Made by a program: the position numbers and the translations under genes. The notes under the pieces are model-generated. The model did not search any database. It saw only the letters and a program-made list of their open reading frames with translations, and had not been told where the DNA came from. From CBDCDJ01 sp965215355 (lineage in GTDB: Bacteria; Deinococcota; Deinococci; Deinococcales; Trueperaceae), in NCBI GenBank assembly GCA_965215355.1, contig CBDCDJ010000007.1, positions 682,001 to 746,000 on the forward strand: DNA of 64,000 nt, written 5' to 3'. Shown piece after piece: positions 1 to 8,500 of this stretch. Positions within the stretch are counted from its first letter, which is position 1. Each line of letters starts with the position of its first letter.

Positions 1-176
1 TTCCCATCACGGGCCGCGCCGACCTGAATAATGACCAAAGGCCGGTGCTGGATACGCAAATCCTCCGACTAGGCGTGCGGGTCGTCGGGACGGCGACGGT
101 GCCGCTGCAAGGAGCCATCACCGCCCACTACCGTTTCAACAGTTTGACGTTGGAAGTCGCTTACGCGCTGCGCTGA
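1..176 (+). CDS. C-terminal fragment of an unidentified protein
   Basis: The window opens inside a plus-strand reading frame (first full codon at position 3) that closes with TGA at 174-176, giving a 57-residue C-terminus. The last stretch alternates hydrophobic and polar residues (VRVVGTATVPLQG, then LTLEVAYALR), as expected of beta strands and compatible with the end of an outer-membrane barrel or secreted beta-sandwich protein. No family is recognised from so short a piece. It converges with the LacI-type regulator gene, whose stop lies 20 bases further on. Confidence 0.5.
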   Translation, partial: PITGRADLNNDQRPVLDTQILRLGVRVVGTATVPLQGAITAHYRFNSLTLEVAYALR

Positions 177-195
177 TAAATTGTGCTGAGGCTTG

Positions 196-1227
196 TCAGC
201 TTACCCGCGCCTTACCGCACGAGGCGCGGATGACGAGTTCGGCGTTCCCGATTTGAACTTCGCGCGTCGACGGCTTTTCGCCCCCCACCAAGCGGATGAG
301 CAACTCGCCCGCCCGCCGCCCCTGCTCTTTCGGGTTGGTGCGCACCGTGGTGAGGGGGGGCACGGCGTAGGCCGCTGTAGGGATGTCGTCGTAGCCGACG
401 ACGGCGACGTCCTCGGGCACGCGCAGACCAGCCTGGTGAAGCGCCGCCAGCGCTCCTAAAGCGATGGTGTCGTTGCCCGCGAAAAGTGCCGTGAAACCTG
501 GGGCGTGCTCGAGCAACGACCTCATCTGCACAAAGCCGCTCGCGGCGCTGAAATCCCCTTCGCGCACCCAGTCGTCTCTCACCGGCAAACCCGCTTCGAC
601 TAGCGTTTGTTTATAGGCGCTGAGCCGGTCCAAAGCGCCTTGATAAGTCAGGGGCGCGTAGGTGATGTGGGCGATGCGCTCGTGGCCCAGGCCTATGAGC
701 CGCTCGACGGCAGCCGCCATGAGCGGCGTCTGGGTGACGGTGTACGCCTGGGGGTAGTCGCTGCTGCTCACCAGGACGACCGGAAACCCCGACTCGATGA
801 GGTCGGGCAGGTGCGTGTCCGCATCGTCCAGACGCGGGTTCAACACGACCATGCCGTCGATGCGCTTGGCGGCGACGAGCGAGCGGTAGGCGTCGCTGCC
901 GGTGTCCCGCACGCCCTCCAAAATCACGCGAAAGCCGCGTTCGTTGCTCACCTCGGTCATGCCGTAAAGGAGTTGAGGGATGAAGGCGTCAACCTCTAAG
1001 TGGTGCGGGTCCGGCAAAACCAGCCCGAGCGTGCGCGTTTGCCCGCTTACCAAAGTGCGTGCCGCCGCGTCCGGCATGTAGCCGAGTTCGTGGGCCGCCC
1101 GGAACACGCGTTCCCGCGTGTCGCCGGCGAACTTCATGCCGGGCACGTCGTTCAACACAAACGACACGGTGCTGCGCGATACGCCGGCGCGTGCAGCGAC
1201 ATCATGGCTGGTGGCGCGTTTTTTCAG
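196..1227 (-). CDS. LacI-family transcriptional regulator of the sugar locus
   Basis: A LacI/GalR-type repressor of about 343 residues: N-terminal helix-turn-helix (HDVAARAGVSRSTVSFVLND), hinge with ARTLVSGQTRTLGLV, then a periplasmic-binding-like sensor domain (LFAGNDTIALGALAAL; VGYDDIPTAAY). The HTH is only complete if translation starts upstream of the internal GTG at 1167. The sole start codon between the preceding in-frame stop and the HTH is CTG at 1225-1227, with a purine-rich AAGAG about 10 nt upstream. It is the last gene of a minus-strand run of carbohydrate genes and probably controls them through the operator at 8476-8487. Alternatives: a frameshift at the N-terminus, or an annotated start at 1167 that would cut the HTH in half. 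Confidence 0.9.
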   Translation of the reverse strand: MKKRATSHDVAARAGVSRSTVSFVLNDVPGMKFAGDTRERVFRAAHELGYMPDAAARTLVSGQTRTLGLVLPDPHHLEVDAFIPQLLYGMTEVSNERGFRVILEGVRDTGSDAYRSLVAAKRIDGMVVLNPRLDDADTHLPDLIESGFPVVLVSSSDYPQAYTVTQTPLMAAAVERLIGLGHERIAHITYAPLTYQGALDRLSAYKQTLVEAGLPVRDDWVREGDFSAASGFVQMRSLLEHAPGFTALFAGNDTIALGALAALHQAGLRVPEDVAVVGYDDIPTAAYAVPPLTTVRTNPKEQGRRAGELLIRLVGGEKPSTREVQIGNAELVIRASCGKARVS

Positions 1228-1255
1228 GGCGTCATCTCTTTTCTAAGAGCTAATG

Positions 1256-1287
1256 AGCAACGAGTTGGAGTGTTTTTACTCGTTGCT
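1256..1287 (-). repeat. Inverted repeat between GH4 and lacI-type genes
   Basis: Ten-base perfect arms (AGCAACGAGT / ACTCGTTGCT) separated by 12 bases, placed between the glycosidase stop and the regulator start. Outer flanks also match imperfectly (GAGCAA / TTGCTC). There is no T-run on the minus strand after the stem, so it is more likely an mRNA-stabilising or attenuating hairpin than a classical terminator. It could alternatively be a regulator-binding dyad. Confidence 0.4.
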
Positions 1288-1305
1288 TTCAACTCATTGC
1301 TCCCT

Positions 1306-2721
1306 TTATGCTGTCACCATTTGCCGCGGCTTTTCACGCAGCGCTTCGGGAATGTAGTCGCCGTGCGCCTCCAAAAGGTCGTCGACCAGCGCCCAAATCT
1401 CGTCCAGGGTAAGTTCGGCGGCGGTGTGCGGGTCGAGCATGGCGGCGTGGTAAACGTGCTCGCGGTTGCCGGTCAGAACGGCCTCCACGGTGAGGTGTTG
1501 GACGTTGATGTTGGTCTGCATCAGGGCGGTGAGTTGCGGCGGCAACGCGCCGACGTGGGTCGGTTGCAGCCCGTTTTTGTCGACCAGACAAGGCACCTCG
1601 ACGATGCAGTTGGCGGGCAAGTTGGTTATCAAGTCATGGTTGGGGACGTTGCCGTAGACGACCCGCGGCGTGCCGGTCTCGAGGCTGTGGATGATTTCCG
1701 AGCCGTACTCCGGGCTGCGCTTGACCGTGCCGAGGTTGGCGAAGCCCTTGACGGTTCCCTTGATCATTGTGGGCATGAGCGGGGTCTGCTCGAGGATGGC
1801 CTGCAGCTTGAGCGGGTCTTGCGAACCCGGCTGCTCCAACTCTCGCTCGACAAACTCCCAGGTCGCCAGCCCCGCCTGACAGCGGTACAGGTACTCGTCC
1901 AGGGGGATGTTGAAGCGCTCCAGCAACTCGGGACGCCCCAACTTGATAAACCAGGGCGTGTACTCGGCAAAGTGCTCGCTCGACTCGGTGACGAAGTAGC
2001 CCAAACGTTTGAACATCTCGTAGCGCACGCGGTTGTATTCGGGCACGCGGTTTTCTTCGACAACCTTGTGGATGAGCGGATAAAGGTCTTCGCCGGAGCG
2101 TTCGAACTTGAGGTAAAACGCCATGTGGTTGATGCCCGCGACGAGGTAGTTAATGTCTGCAATCGGCACGCCGATGTCACGAGCGAGTTCCTTGGCGGTG
2201 CCCTGTACGCTGTGGCAGAGGCCGATGGTGCGGATGCTCGAGCCCTGCGTGAGCGCCCGGCAGTTCATCGCCATCGGGTTGACGTAGTTGAGGTGCGTGA
2301 CCTCAGGACACAAGCGCTCCATGTCGTGGGCCATCTCCAGCAGCACCGGGATGGTGCGCAGCGCCCGCATAATCCCGCCGATGCCCAGCGTGTCGCCGAT
2401 GGTCTGCCGCAGCCCGTACTTTTTGGGGATTTCGAAGTCGATAACCGTCGCGGGCTCGTAGCCGCCGACCTGAATCATGTTGATGGCGTAATCCGCGCCG
2501 TCGAGCGCGCGTTCGCGGTCGGTCGTCACCTCGAAGGTCGGGTTGACATTAAGCGTCTCGGCGATGCGCTGCCCGACTCGGTGAGACAGCCCCAAGCGTT
2601 TCTCGTCGATGTCGAACAGCGTCAGGGTAGACTCAGCGAGTTCGGGGTAAGACAAAATATCGCCCATCAGGTTTTTGGCGAACACGGTCGAACCCGCGCC
2701 GATAAAGGTGATTTTAGGCAT
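1306..2721 (-). CDS. melA: GH4 family alpha-galactosidase/alpha-glucosidase (MelA/AglA-like)
   Basis: Family 4 glycosidase of 471 residues, a normal length. The N-terminal Rossmann motif (ITFIGAGSTVFAKNL, residues 4-18) binds NAD; NYVNPM (145-150), C169-H170 within GLCHSVQGT and H199 in GINHM are the Mn2+ and substrate residues of this NAD/Mn2+-dependent class. GH4 enzymes cleave glycosides by oxidation at C3 and elimination. The CHSVQGT variant is typical of the alpha-galactosidase/alpha-glucosidase branch rather than the 6-phospho enzymes, which fits an ABC importer instead of a PTS. It starts 2 bases after the upstream membrane-protein gene and is certainly co-transcribed. The exact sugar is not decided by sequence. 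Confidence 0.88.
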   Translation of the reverse strand: MPKITFIGAGSTVFAKNLMGDILSYPELAESTLTLFDIDEKRLGLSHRVGQRIAETLNVNPTFEVTTDRERALDGADYAINMIQVGGYEPATVIDFEIPKKYGLRQTIGDTLGIGGIMRALRTIPVLLEMAHDMERLCPEVTHLNYVNPMAMNCRALTQGSSIRTIGLCHSVQGTAKELARDIGVPIADINYLVAGINHMAFYLKFERSGEDLYPLIHKVVEENRVPEYNRVRYEMFKRLGYFVTESSEHFAEYTPWFIKLGRPELLERFNIPLDEYLYRCQAGLATWEFVERELEQPGSQDPLKLQAILEQTPLMPTMIKGTVKGFANLGTVKRSPEYGSEIIHSLETGTPRVVYGNVPNHDLITNLPANCIVEVPCLVDKNGLQPTHVGALPPQLTALMQTNINVQHLTVEAVLTGNREHVYHAAMLDPHTAAELTLDEIWALVDDLLEAHGDYIPEALREKPRQMVTA

Positions 2722-2723
2722 GG

Positions 2724-3485
2724 TTACAACTCCTTTTTATAGCTCGAGCGGTTTTTGACAAGCTGAGGCAAGCCCTTATGCGCTGCCAGAACCAGCAGGA
2801 CGATTTCCCCGGCGTTCCACCAAAAGTGAATCGCCACGCGCGGCACGGTCGTCACACCGGGGATGCGCCCGCACCAAGATTGTAACGCCAGCAAGCCGTC
2901 GCGCCCCAGGACACCCGGCAAGCTTTGAGTGACGCCGGTCGCGTCCAGGCCGAGGGCGTTCAGTTCGGCCAGGACGGCGAAGTAACGAATCAGCAGGTAA
3001 GTGTGCTCGAGGCTGTGCAGCGTCGCCCAGGCCAGCAGCGCGTAAGCCCACCCATTGCGCAAGCCCCGCGCTACCAGGAACACAACTCCCGCCGTGACGA
3101 ACGCATTCCATGTGAAGTGAACCCACTCGGCGTTCGCCGCCGTGATGAGTCCGAGCGCGCGGCCCGCGGGCCACTCGAGCAGGTAATACTGGATGACTTG
3201 CGCGAAGTGCTCGACGGTGTGAAACCCCTGCGTGACGAGCAACACGCTCAGCACCGTCGCCGTAACGCCGATTTTGGCAGCGTCGTCGCGCCACTTGAGC
3301 GCCGCCGGAACTGCCAAAATCCCCACCGCGAGCAGGCTGGCGCTCGAGAGCGACGCCGTCCCGCTGCCGACCAAAAAACCCCACAGCGTCACCGCCACAA
3401 CTGCGCTCACGACGACGAGCGGCAAGCGCCGTCCGGGGTCGAGCAGGGTCACGAGCGGCGCAGGGAAATGGCGAGGCTGTACCAT
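2724..3485 (-). CDS. Polytopic membrane protein with duplicated His motifs, unknown function
   Basis: Unrecognised integral membrane protein of 253 residues with about six hydrophobic segments. It contains two similar halves: HTVEHFAQ followed by WVHFTWNAF, and HSLEHTYL followed by AIHFWWNAG. Each half thus has an HxxEH and an HFxWN motif at the cytoplasm/membrane boundary, which looks like an internal duplication with candidate metal or haem ligands. The gene sits between the ASPIC/FG-GAP gene (stop and start codons abut) and the GH4 gene in the same transcript, so a role in processing or sensing the same carbohydrate is possible but unproven. A membrane hydroxylase/desaturase-like or electron-transfer role could be considered. 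Confidence 0.8.
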   Translation of the reverse strand: MVQPRHFPAPLVTLLDPGRRLPLVVVSAVVAVTLWGFLVGSGTASLSSASLLAVGILAVPAALKWRDDAAKIGVTATVLSVLLVTQGFHTVEHFAQVIQYYLLEWPAGRALGLITAANAEWVHFTWNAFVTAGVVFLVARGLRNGWAYALLAWATLHSLEHTYLLIRYFAVLAELNALGLDATGVTQSLPGVLGRDGLLALQSWCGRIPGVTTVPRVAIHFWWNAGEIVLLVLAAHKGLPQLVKNRSSYKKEL

Positions 3486-5117
3486 TTAATTCTCCCCTCG
3501 AGTCACCGTCAGCAAGGTGTTGGCAGTGAGGTTGTCCAGTTCCGACACCGCGCCGTCGGGCCAGAGGATGTTCAAGCTCGAAGCTTTCGCTCCCTCCGGC
3601 AACCCGAAGTGAACCCGCGCCGTGTCGCCGCTCAAATAACCGCCCCCACTTTTCACCTCACGCAGCAAAGTTCCTTCACTCGTGTGAAGTTTCAAAACAG
3701 CGCCGAGCGCGCGAGTGTTGCCGCCGGGCCAAACCAAATCGACCTCGAGCCCGTCCCCACCGCACAGTTGATTCTCAAACAGAACGGCGGGCGTCTCCAA
3801 GTTGTTGATGACGATGTCCAAGTCACCGTCGTTGTCGAAATCCGCCATCGTCATGCCGCGGCCGCTCTCGAGCGCGCCCAATCCCCACTCGGGCGCGCGT
3901 TCGAAACCTGTTTCAGTCCTGCGAAACGCCAGGTTTTCTTCGCTTAATTCGTTGTTGAGAAGGTGTGAGAAAACGTCCTTCGCCATCATCCCGTTGACCA
4001 CGTAAAGGTCCAAGCGGCCGTCGTTGTCAAGGTCGCCGAACCGGCCCGACCAACTCCAGCCGGTCGCGTCGAGCCTGAGGCTGTAAGCGAGGTTCTCGAA
4101 GCCCGTTGCGGTGCGCCGGTAGAGCACGTTTTCTTCTCGCTGCACGCCGTGGCTCGTTTTGCGCTGGTAGCTCTTTTCCATCAAAGGCATCCAGGCGGCC
4201 AGGGCTTTTTTATTCCCGAAGTCGGGTTTCATGTCGGTGGCGAACAGCTCGAGCCGCCCGTCGTTGTCGATGTCGCCCGCGTCGAAGCTCATGGTGTTGC
4301 GCGTGGTTCGGGTAAAAGGCTCGGCACCCAGCCAGCCTCCGGTCGTGTTGAGGAACGCGTAATCCGGCACCTCGAAATCGTTGCCCACCAGAATGTCGAG
4401 TTTGCCGTCCTCGTCGATATCGAACAACGTCACGGCCAGAGCTTGGGACGTTTCGGTGAGCCGCGTTTCGACGAACCCGCCGGGCGTGTTTTCATAAACG
4501 GCAACGCCCGCGCCGGATGAGAATAAAAAGCTGTCGCGCAGTTGTTTCTCGAGCAGCGTGTCGTAAGACGCGGTGACGAGGTCCAAGTCCCCGTCCGCGT
4601 CGAGGTCGCCCCACACGAACGTGTAAGCCTTTCGGGTGACGCCGTGCAAAGCGTCACCTTCAAACGCACCGCGGACGTTTCTCCAGTAACTGAGCGAGCC
4701 CAAGCTTTGGGTAAACACGATGTCGAGGAGGCCGTCGCCGTCCACGTCTACAAGCTGGACGGCCCTCGAGTCCCCGTAACCGAGAGGTTCGGCGCGAAAG
4801 GTCAAGCCGCCCTCGTTCCGTAAAAGAGTGTTCGCGCCCTCGAGGTTCGCCAGGACGATGTCAATGTCGCCATCGTCGTCTAAGTCGCCCGCCGCCACGC
4901 CCGCGCCGTTGGAGTCGTAAAAGGTCACTTCCGGGCCGTGGGCGCGGGTGGTGTGCTGCAGGATGTGTTTGACAAAGATATCCGAGCATTCGCGAGGCTC
5001 GAGGACTGTCACGCCGACACTGACGGGTACAGTGATAGGTATGGGTTGTGCATAAACCGCCGTCATAAAAAATAGGAGTCCTGTAAGGGTAAGGCGTTTT
5101 AGATAAGGCGTCGTCAT
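3486..5117 (-). CDS. Secreted FG-GAP/VCBS repeat protein with ASPIC/UnbV C-terminal domain
   Basis: Protein of 543 residues with an N-terminal signal peptide (LTLTGLLFFMTAVYA). The body carries at least six Asp-rich FG-GAP/VCBS motifs (DLDDDGDIDIVLAN, DVDGDGLLDIVF, DLDADGDLDLV, DIDEDGKLDILV, DIDNDGRLELF, DLDNDGRLDLYV), the calcium-binding blades of a beta-propeller. The C-terminal ~70 residues (GLEVDLVWPGGNTRALGAVL through ILWPDGAVSEL) match the ASPIC/UnbV domain of the CRTAC1-like family. It is exported and probably binds a ligand or surface polymer. It lies directly after the sugar-binding protein gene in the same operon, suggesting a function in glycan recognition, though this is inference. 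Confidence 0.88.
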   Translation of the reverse strand: MTTPYLKRLTLTGLLFFMTAVYAQPIPITVPVSVGVTVLEPRECSDIFVKHILQHTTRAHGPEVTFYDSNGAGVAAGDLDDDGDIDIVLANLEGANTLLRNEGGLTFRAEPLGYGDSRAVQLVDVDGDGLLDIVFTQSLGSLSYWRNVRGAFEGDALHGVTRKAYTFVWGDLDADGDLDLVTASYDTLLEKQLRDSFLFSSGAGVAVYENTPGGFVETRLTETSQALAVTLFDIDEDGKLDILVGNDFEVPDYAFLNTTGGWLGAEPFTRTTRNTMSFDAGDIDNDGRLELFATDMKPDFGNKKALAAWMPLMEKSYQRKTSHGVQREENVLYRRTATGFENLAYSLRLDATGWSWSGRFGDLDNDGRLDLYVVNGMMAKDVFSHLLNNELSEENLAFRRTETGFERAPEWGLGALESGRGMTMADFDNDGDLDIVINNLETPAVLFENQLCGGDGLEVDLVWPGGNTRALGAVLKLHTSEGTLLREVKSGGGYLSGDTARVHFGLPEGAKASSLNILWPDGAVSELDNLTANTLLTVTRGEN

Positions 5118-5128
5118 AAGAATAAGGG

Positions 5129-5158
5129 GGTAGGGCGCAACGAGTGCTGCGCCCTACC
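5129..5158 (-). terminator. Strong hairpin downstream of the binding-protein gene
   Basis: Perfect 11-bp inverted repeat (GGTAGGGCGCA / TGCGCCCTACC) with an 8-base loop, placed between the stop of the sugar-binding-protein gene and the start of the FG-GAP gene. On the minus strand it is followed by CCCCCTTATTCTT, a weak T-rich tail. It probably acts as a partial terminator or 3'-end stabiliser that keeps binding-protein mRNA more abundant than the downstream genes. Confidence 0.6.
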
Positions 5159-5165
5159 GGAGTTT

Positions 5166-6461
5166 CTAAAACAGGTCGTTGATTTCTTCGTTGGCAGCGG
5201 GCAACGCGGTGGCGGCATCCTCTTGACCGAGCAGAATGCTCTGCATCGTGCTGGTCATGATTTCAGACACTTGCGAGGCGTAGTCGGTGACCGGGAACAA
5301 GAAAGTCGCTCCCTCGATTTCGGTGAGGTCGGTAAAGGCTGAAACGTCCACGCCGTTCTCTTCGTAAGCGGCTTCAGCGATATTCACCGCCTCGGGGATG
5401 GCGGGGAAAACCACCGCGTACGCGCCGACCACGTCCTGGCAGGCAGGCGAGCCTAAATACTTGACCCACTCCCAGGCCGCGTCCTGGTTGTCCGTGCCGA
5501 CCCAGATGGAGTCCGCTAAACCGTTGAACATGCTCTTTTTGCCTTCGGGCCCCGCGGGCACCGAAGCGAAGCCGACCGGAAAGTCCGAGCTGTTGATGTT
5601 CGTGCCGATGTTCCAGCTCCCGTCGGTCATGAGCGCGCCCTGGCCGGCGGAAAAAAGGGCGTTTTTGCCGAGACTGCTCACCTCTTCATAACTGGGTGCG
5701 TAGCCCTTGTCGATGAGGCCCTTGTACCACTGAATAGTGGCGATAAAGCGCGGGTCGTCGTAGTGGTACTCCTCGGCGTAAAGGTCGTCGATGAACTTCC
5801 AACCCAGCGAGGCCGCGAAAGGGCTCCACTGCGTCTGCCCGTAAGCGTCGGCACCATCGGTGGCGAGGTAGCCGTACTGCACGACGTTTTCAGGGTCGAA
5901 GTCGGGGGAGAGGCCGTTGTTGCCGTCGGCGTCGATAGAAAGCCGGGCGACGATGTCGGTGAAGGTACCGCCGTCCTCGGGGTTCCAGGTGGCGTTGTTG
6001 AGTTCTTCGACCGTCACGCCCGCCGCGTCCAGCATGTTCTGGTTGTAGACGACCGCGATGGTGTCCCAGTCTTTGGGCAAACCGTAGCGCGCGCCGTCGC
6101 GGGTCCACAGGTCGGCTAAGCCCTCTAAGTAGATGCCCGTATCGACGTTGTCGCGCTCGATAAGCGGCTGGATATCGACGAGCTGCTGGTTGGCCGCGAA
6201 TTCAGGATAGCGGGCCAAGTGGTTGGTGAACACGTCGGGCGCGGTGCCCGAGACGAAGCCGGTGGTGATGCCGCCCCAGTAGTCGCCCCAACCCTGCTGG
6301 GTGATGTTGACCTGGATGTCGGGGTTGGCCTCCATAAAGTTGGCGGCACATTCCTGATAGGCGGGTTGCTGGTTGGCGTCCCAGAGCCAGTAGTCGATTT
6401 GCGTCTGGGCGAGTGCGGCGCTGAGGCCCAGCGACGCGACGAGTAGTAGCAGTTTCTTCAT
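5166..6461 (-). CDS. Sugar ABC transporter substrate-binding protein (family 1, MalE/UgpB-like)
   Basis: Extracytoplasmic solute receptor of 431 residues with a Sec signal peptide (MKKLLLLVASLGLSAALA). The segments IDYWLWDANQQPAYQ, NPDIQVNITQQGWGDYWG, GTAPDVFTNHLARYPEFA and KDWDTIAVVYNQNMLDAAG are typical of carbohydrate ABC receptors. A good Shine-Dalgarno (AAGGAGGAAGC) precedes ATG. No lipobox Cys is present, so it is presumably periplasmic. It follows the two permease genes in the same orientation; no ATPase is encoded here, so a shared MsmK/MalK-type ATPase elsewhere must energise uptake. The 128-base gap before it holds loosely paired T/A-rich sequence but no clear terminator. Confidence 0.95.
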   Translation of the reverse strand: MKKLLLLVASLGLSAALAQTQIDYWLWDANQQPAYQECAANFMEANPDIQVNITQQGWGDYWGGITTGFVSGTAPDVFTNHLARYPEFAANQQLVDIQPLIERDNVDTGIYLEGLADLWTRDGARYGLPKDWDTIAVVYNQNMLDAAGVTVEELNNATWNPEDGGTFTDIVARLSIDADGNNGLSPDFDPENVVQYGYLATDGADAYGQTQWSPFAASLGWKFIDDLYAEEYHYDDPRFIATIQWYKGLIDKGYAPSYEEVSSLGKNALFSAGQGALMTDGSWNIGTNINSSDFPVGFASVPAGPEGKKSMFNGLADSIWVGTDNQDAAWEWVKYLGSPACQDVVGAYAVVFPAIPEAVNIAEAAYEENGVDVSAFTDLTEIEGATFLFPVTDYASQVSEIMTSTMQSILLGQEDAATALPAANEEINDLF

Positions 6462-6589
6462 GCTTCCTCCTTGTTTTGCAAACTCCCATTTGGTTTTGAA
6501 TTCCAGAGTGGGAGACGTTGCCGGAAATTGAGTTGTTCGTTTTTAGTCTTTTTTAGACCAACAACCAACAACTAATCACTAAAAACTTC

Positions 6590-7492
6590 TTACTTCAGCC
6601 CACTGAACTGCAGCGAGTTGATGACCTGCCGCCCCAGCACGATGAGCAGGATGAACACGGGGATGATGCTTAGGAATGTGCCCGCCATGAGTCCGGTCCA
6701 GTCGGGCGCGCCCTGGGGGGTTTGGGTGCGGAAAAACTGCAGCGCCACGGTCAGCACGCGCACGTCCGCGTCTTTGCCGACTAAGAACGGCCAGAAAAAT
6801 TCGTTCCACATGCCGATGCTGGTGAGAATCACCAGGGTGATAATCGGCGTGCGGCTGATGGGCAGGATAATTCGCCAGAAGGTGCCGAAGGGTGAAGAGC
6901 CGTCGAGTTCGGCGGCCTCCTCGAGCGCTTTGGGAATCCCCAAAAAGAACTGCCGTAGGAAAAACACCGCGAAGGGCGACATCAGAAAGAAGGGCGCGAC
7001 CATGCCCGCGTAGGTGTTGAGCCAGCCCAGGTTCTTGACCAGGATGAAGTTTGGTATAAAGAGCACGATGCCGGGCACCATCAGCGCGGACAGGTACAGG
7101 AAAAAGAGAAACTCGCGCCCGACGAACTTCAGCCGGGCGAAGGCGTAAGCGGCCATCGCGCAGAAAAAAGTTTGGCCGACGACTATAATGGTCGTGAAGA
7201 TGACCGAATTGCCCATCGCCCGTAAAAAATTGATGTTGCCGCTCGAGCCGCCCGCGGCCACGCTCTCTTCGACACTCACGAAGCCCATCACGCGGCGAAA
7301 GTTGAAAAGCGTCGGGTCGTTGGGGAAGAGGTCTTTGACACTCCCGAACAGTTCGCGCTGCGGGATGAGCGCGGTCTTCAAGACGATGTAGATGGGGAAC
7401 AGCGTGAGCAGGATGAGCAGAATGAGCAGCGCCCAGGTGAGAATGCGCCAGACGCCCCAACGCTTCTCGCTCACAGTGCTAGCGGAATCCAT
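6590..7492 (-). CDS. Carbohydrate ABC transporter permease (MalG-type)
   Basis: Inner-membrane permease of 300 residues with six predicted membrane spans. The coupling loop EEAAELDGSSPFGTFWRIILP matches the EAA motif (EAAxxDGAxxxxxFxxIxLP) that docks to the ATPase. The N-terminus (WGVWRILTWALLILLILLTLFPIYIVLKTAL) and the fixed position of the EAA loop place it in the MalG half. It begins 11 bases after the stop of the MalF-type gene and belongs to the operon driven from the promoter at 8501-8529. Confidence 0.95.
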   Translation of the reverse strand: MDSASTVSEKRWGVWRILTWALLILLILLTLFPIYIVLKTALIPQRELFGSVKDLFPNDPTLFNFRRVMGFVSVEESVAAGGSSGNINFLRAMGNSVIFTTIIVVGQTFFCAMAAYAFARLKFVGREFLFFLYLSALMVPGIVLFIPNFILVKNLGWLNTYAGMVAPFFLMSPFAVFFLRQFFLGIPKALEEAAELDGSSPFGTFWRIILPISRTPIITLVILTSIGMWNEFFWPFLVGKDADVRVLTVALQFFRTQTPQGAPDWTGLMAGTFLSIIPVFILLIVLGRQVINSLQFSGLK

Positions 7493-7503
7493 AACAACCT
7501 CCC

Positions 7504-8436
7504 TTAAGCCAAGTCCGATTCGTCGCCACGCAGGATGCGCATCTGCAAAATCGTGATGACGACGAGAATGAGAAACAGCACCACCGACATCGCCGTGGCG
7601 TAGCCCATGCGGAAGAACTCAAAGGCGTTCTGATAAATGTAGTAGACGATAACGCGAGTCGCGTCCACCGGGCCGCCTTGGGTCGTCACGGCGACCGTGT
7701 CGAAAATCTGCACCGAACCCACCACGGAGGTGACCAGCACGAAGACCATCACCGGGCGCAACAAGGGCAGCGTGATGTTGCGGAACATGCGCCACTCGCC
7801 CGCGCCGTCGATGGTGGCGGCCTCGTACAGAGACTTGGGGATGCCCTGGATGCCCGCGTAAAAAAGCAGCGCGTTGAAACCCATGTGCCGCCAGATGTTG
7901 ATGCCCGCGATGGTTGGCAGCGCCTGCGCAAAGGAACCGAAAAAAGGCTGCCGGTCGATGCCCAAGTAACCCAGCAGCACGTTGCCGTAACCCAACAGCG
8001 GGTCGAGCAGCCACAGCCAAATCAGCGCGACGATGACGTTCGAGAGCAGGTAAGGCAACACGAAAATGCCGCGCACGAGGATGGACTTCGCCACGCGGTC
8101 CATCACCACGGCGATAAATAGGCCGAGCACGGTCTGAAAAGGGATGTTGTAGAGCACGTACAGCCCCGTGACCTTCAGCGCGTTCCAGAACTTGGGGTCG
8201 GTGAACAGTTCTTGATAGTTCTCGAGCCCCACGCTTTTGGGCGCGCGGAGCAAGTTCCATTCAGTAAAAGAAATCTGCACCGCCCGGACCGAGGGAATGG
8301 CGAAAAACAGCAAAAAACCTATCAGGCTCGGCAGAATGAACAAGTAAGCCGTGACGGCTTCCTGGGTAAAGAGTCGCGGCCTTTTTTGTTTTTTGACCGC
8401 CTGCCTCGTGCCGGTGGCTTGAATTTCTGTCGCCAT
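7504..8436 (-). CDS. Carbohydrate ABC transporter permease (MalF-type)
   Basis: First gene of the sugar operon: a six-span inner-membrane permease of about 310 residues, with EAA loop EAATIDGAGEWRMFRNITLP. The frame is open further upstream to 8481, but ATG at 8434-8436 has an AAAGGA ribosome-binding site 6-8 nt before it, and the upstream extension (MLTNQRASS...) would overlap the operator, so the shorter start is preferred. It pairs with the MalG-type protein to form the translocation channel for a mono- or oligosaccharide. Confidence 0.94.
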   Translation of the reverse strand: MATEIQATGTRQAVKKQKRPRLFTQEAVTAYLFILPSLIGFLLFFAIPSVRAVQISFTEWNLLRAPKSVGLENYQELFTDPKFWNALKVTGLYVLYNIPFQTVLGLFIAVVMDRVAKSILVRGIFVLPYLLSNVIVALIWLWLLDPLLGYGNVLLGYLGIDRQPFFGSFAQALPTIAGINIWRHMGFNALLFYAGIQGIPKSLYEAATIDGAGEWRMFRNITLPLLRPVMVFVLVTSVVGSVQIFDTVAVTTQGGPVDATRVIVYYIYQNAFEFFRMGYATAMSVVLFLILVVITILQMRILRGDESDLA

Positions 8437-8475
8437 AGCAATCCTTTTCCCAACTGAACTGGCCCTTTGGTTGGT

Positions 8476-8487
8476 TAACACGTTTTA
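8476..8487 (-). promoter_or_regulatory. LacI-type operator of the sugar operon
   Basis: TAAAACGTGTTA on the minus strand is a near-perfect dyad (5 of 6 positions symmetric) around a central CG, the hallmark of LacI/GalR-family operators. It lies just downstream of the probable transcription start of the sugar operon promoter, where bound repressor would block initiation. The likely ligand-sensing repressor is the LacI-type protein at the other end of this locus. Confidence 0.65.
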
Positions 8488-8500
8488 GTAACTCGTGTGA

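Noticed and set aside
1000..2742. A 580-residue open frame on the plus strand opposite the GH4 and LacI-type genes
   Set aside because: Its translation is Arg/Val/His-rich with no motif, and the opposite strand encodes two clear protein families; it is an antisense shadow of high-GC coding DNA.
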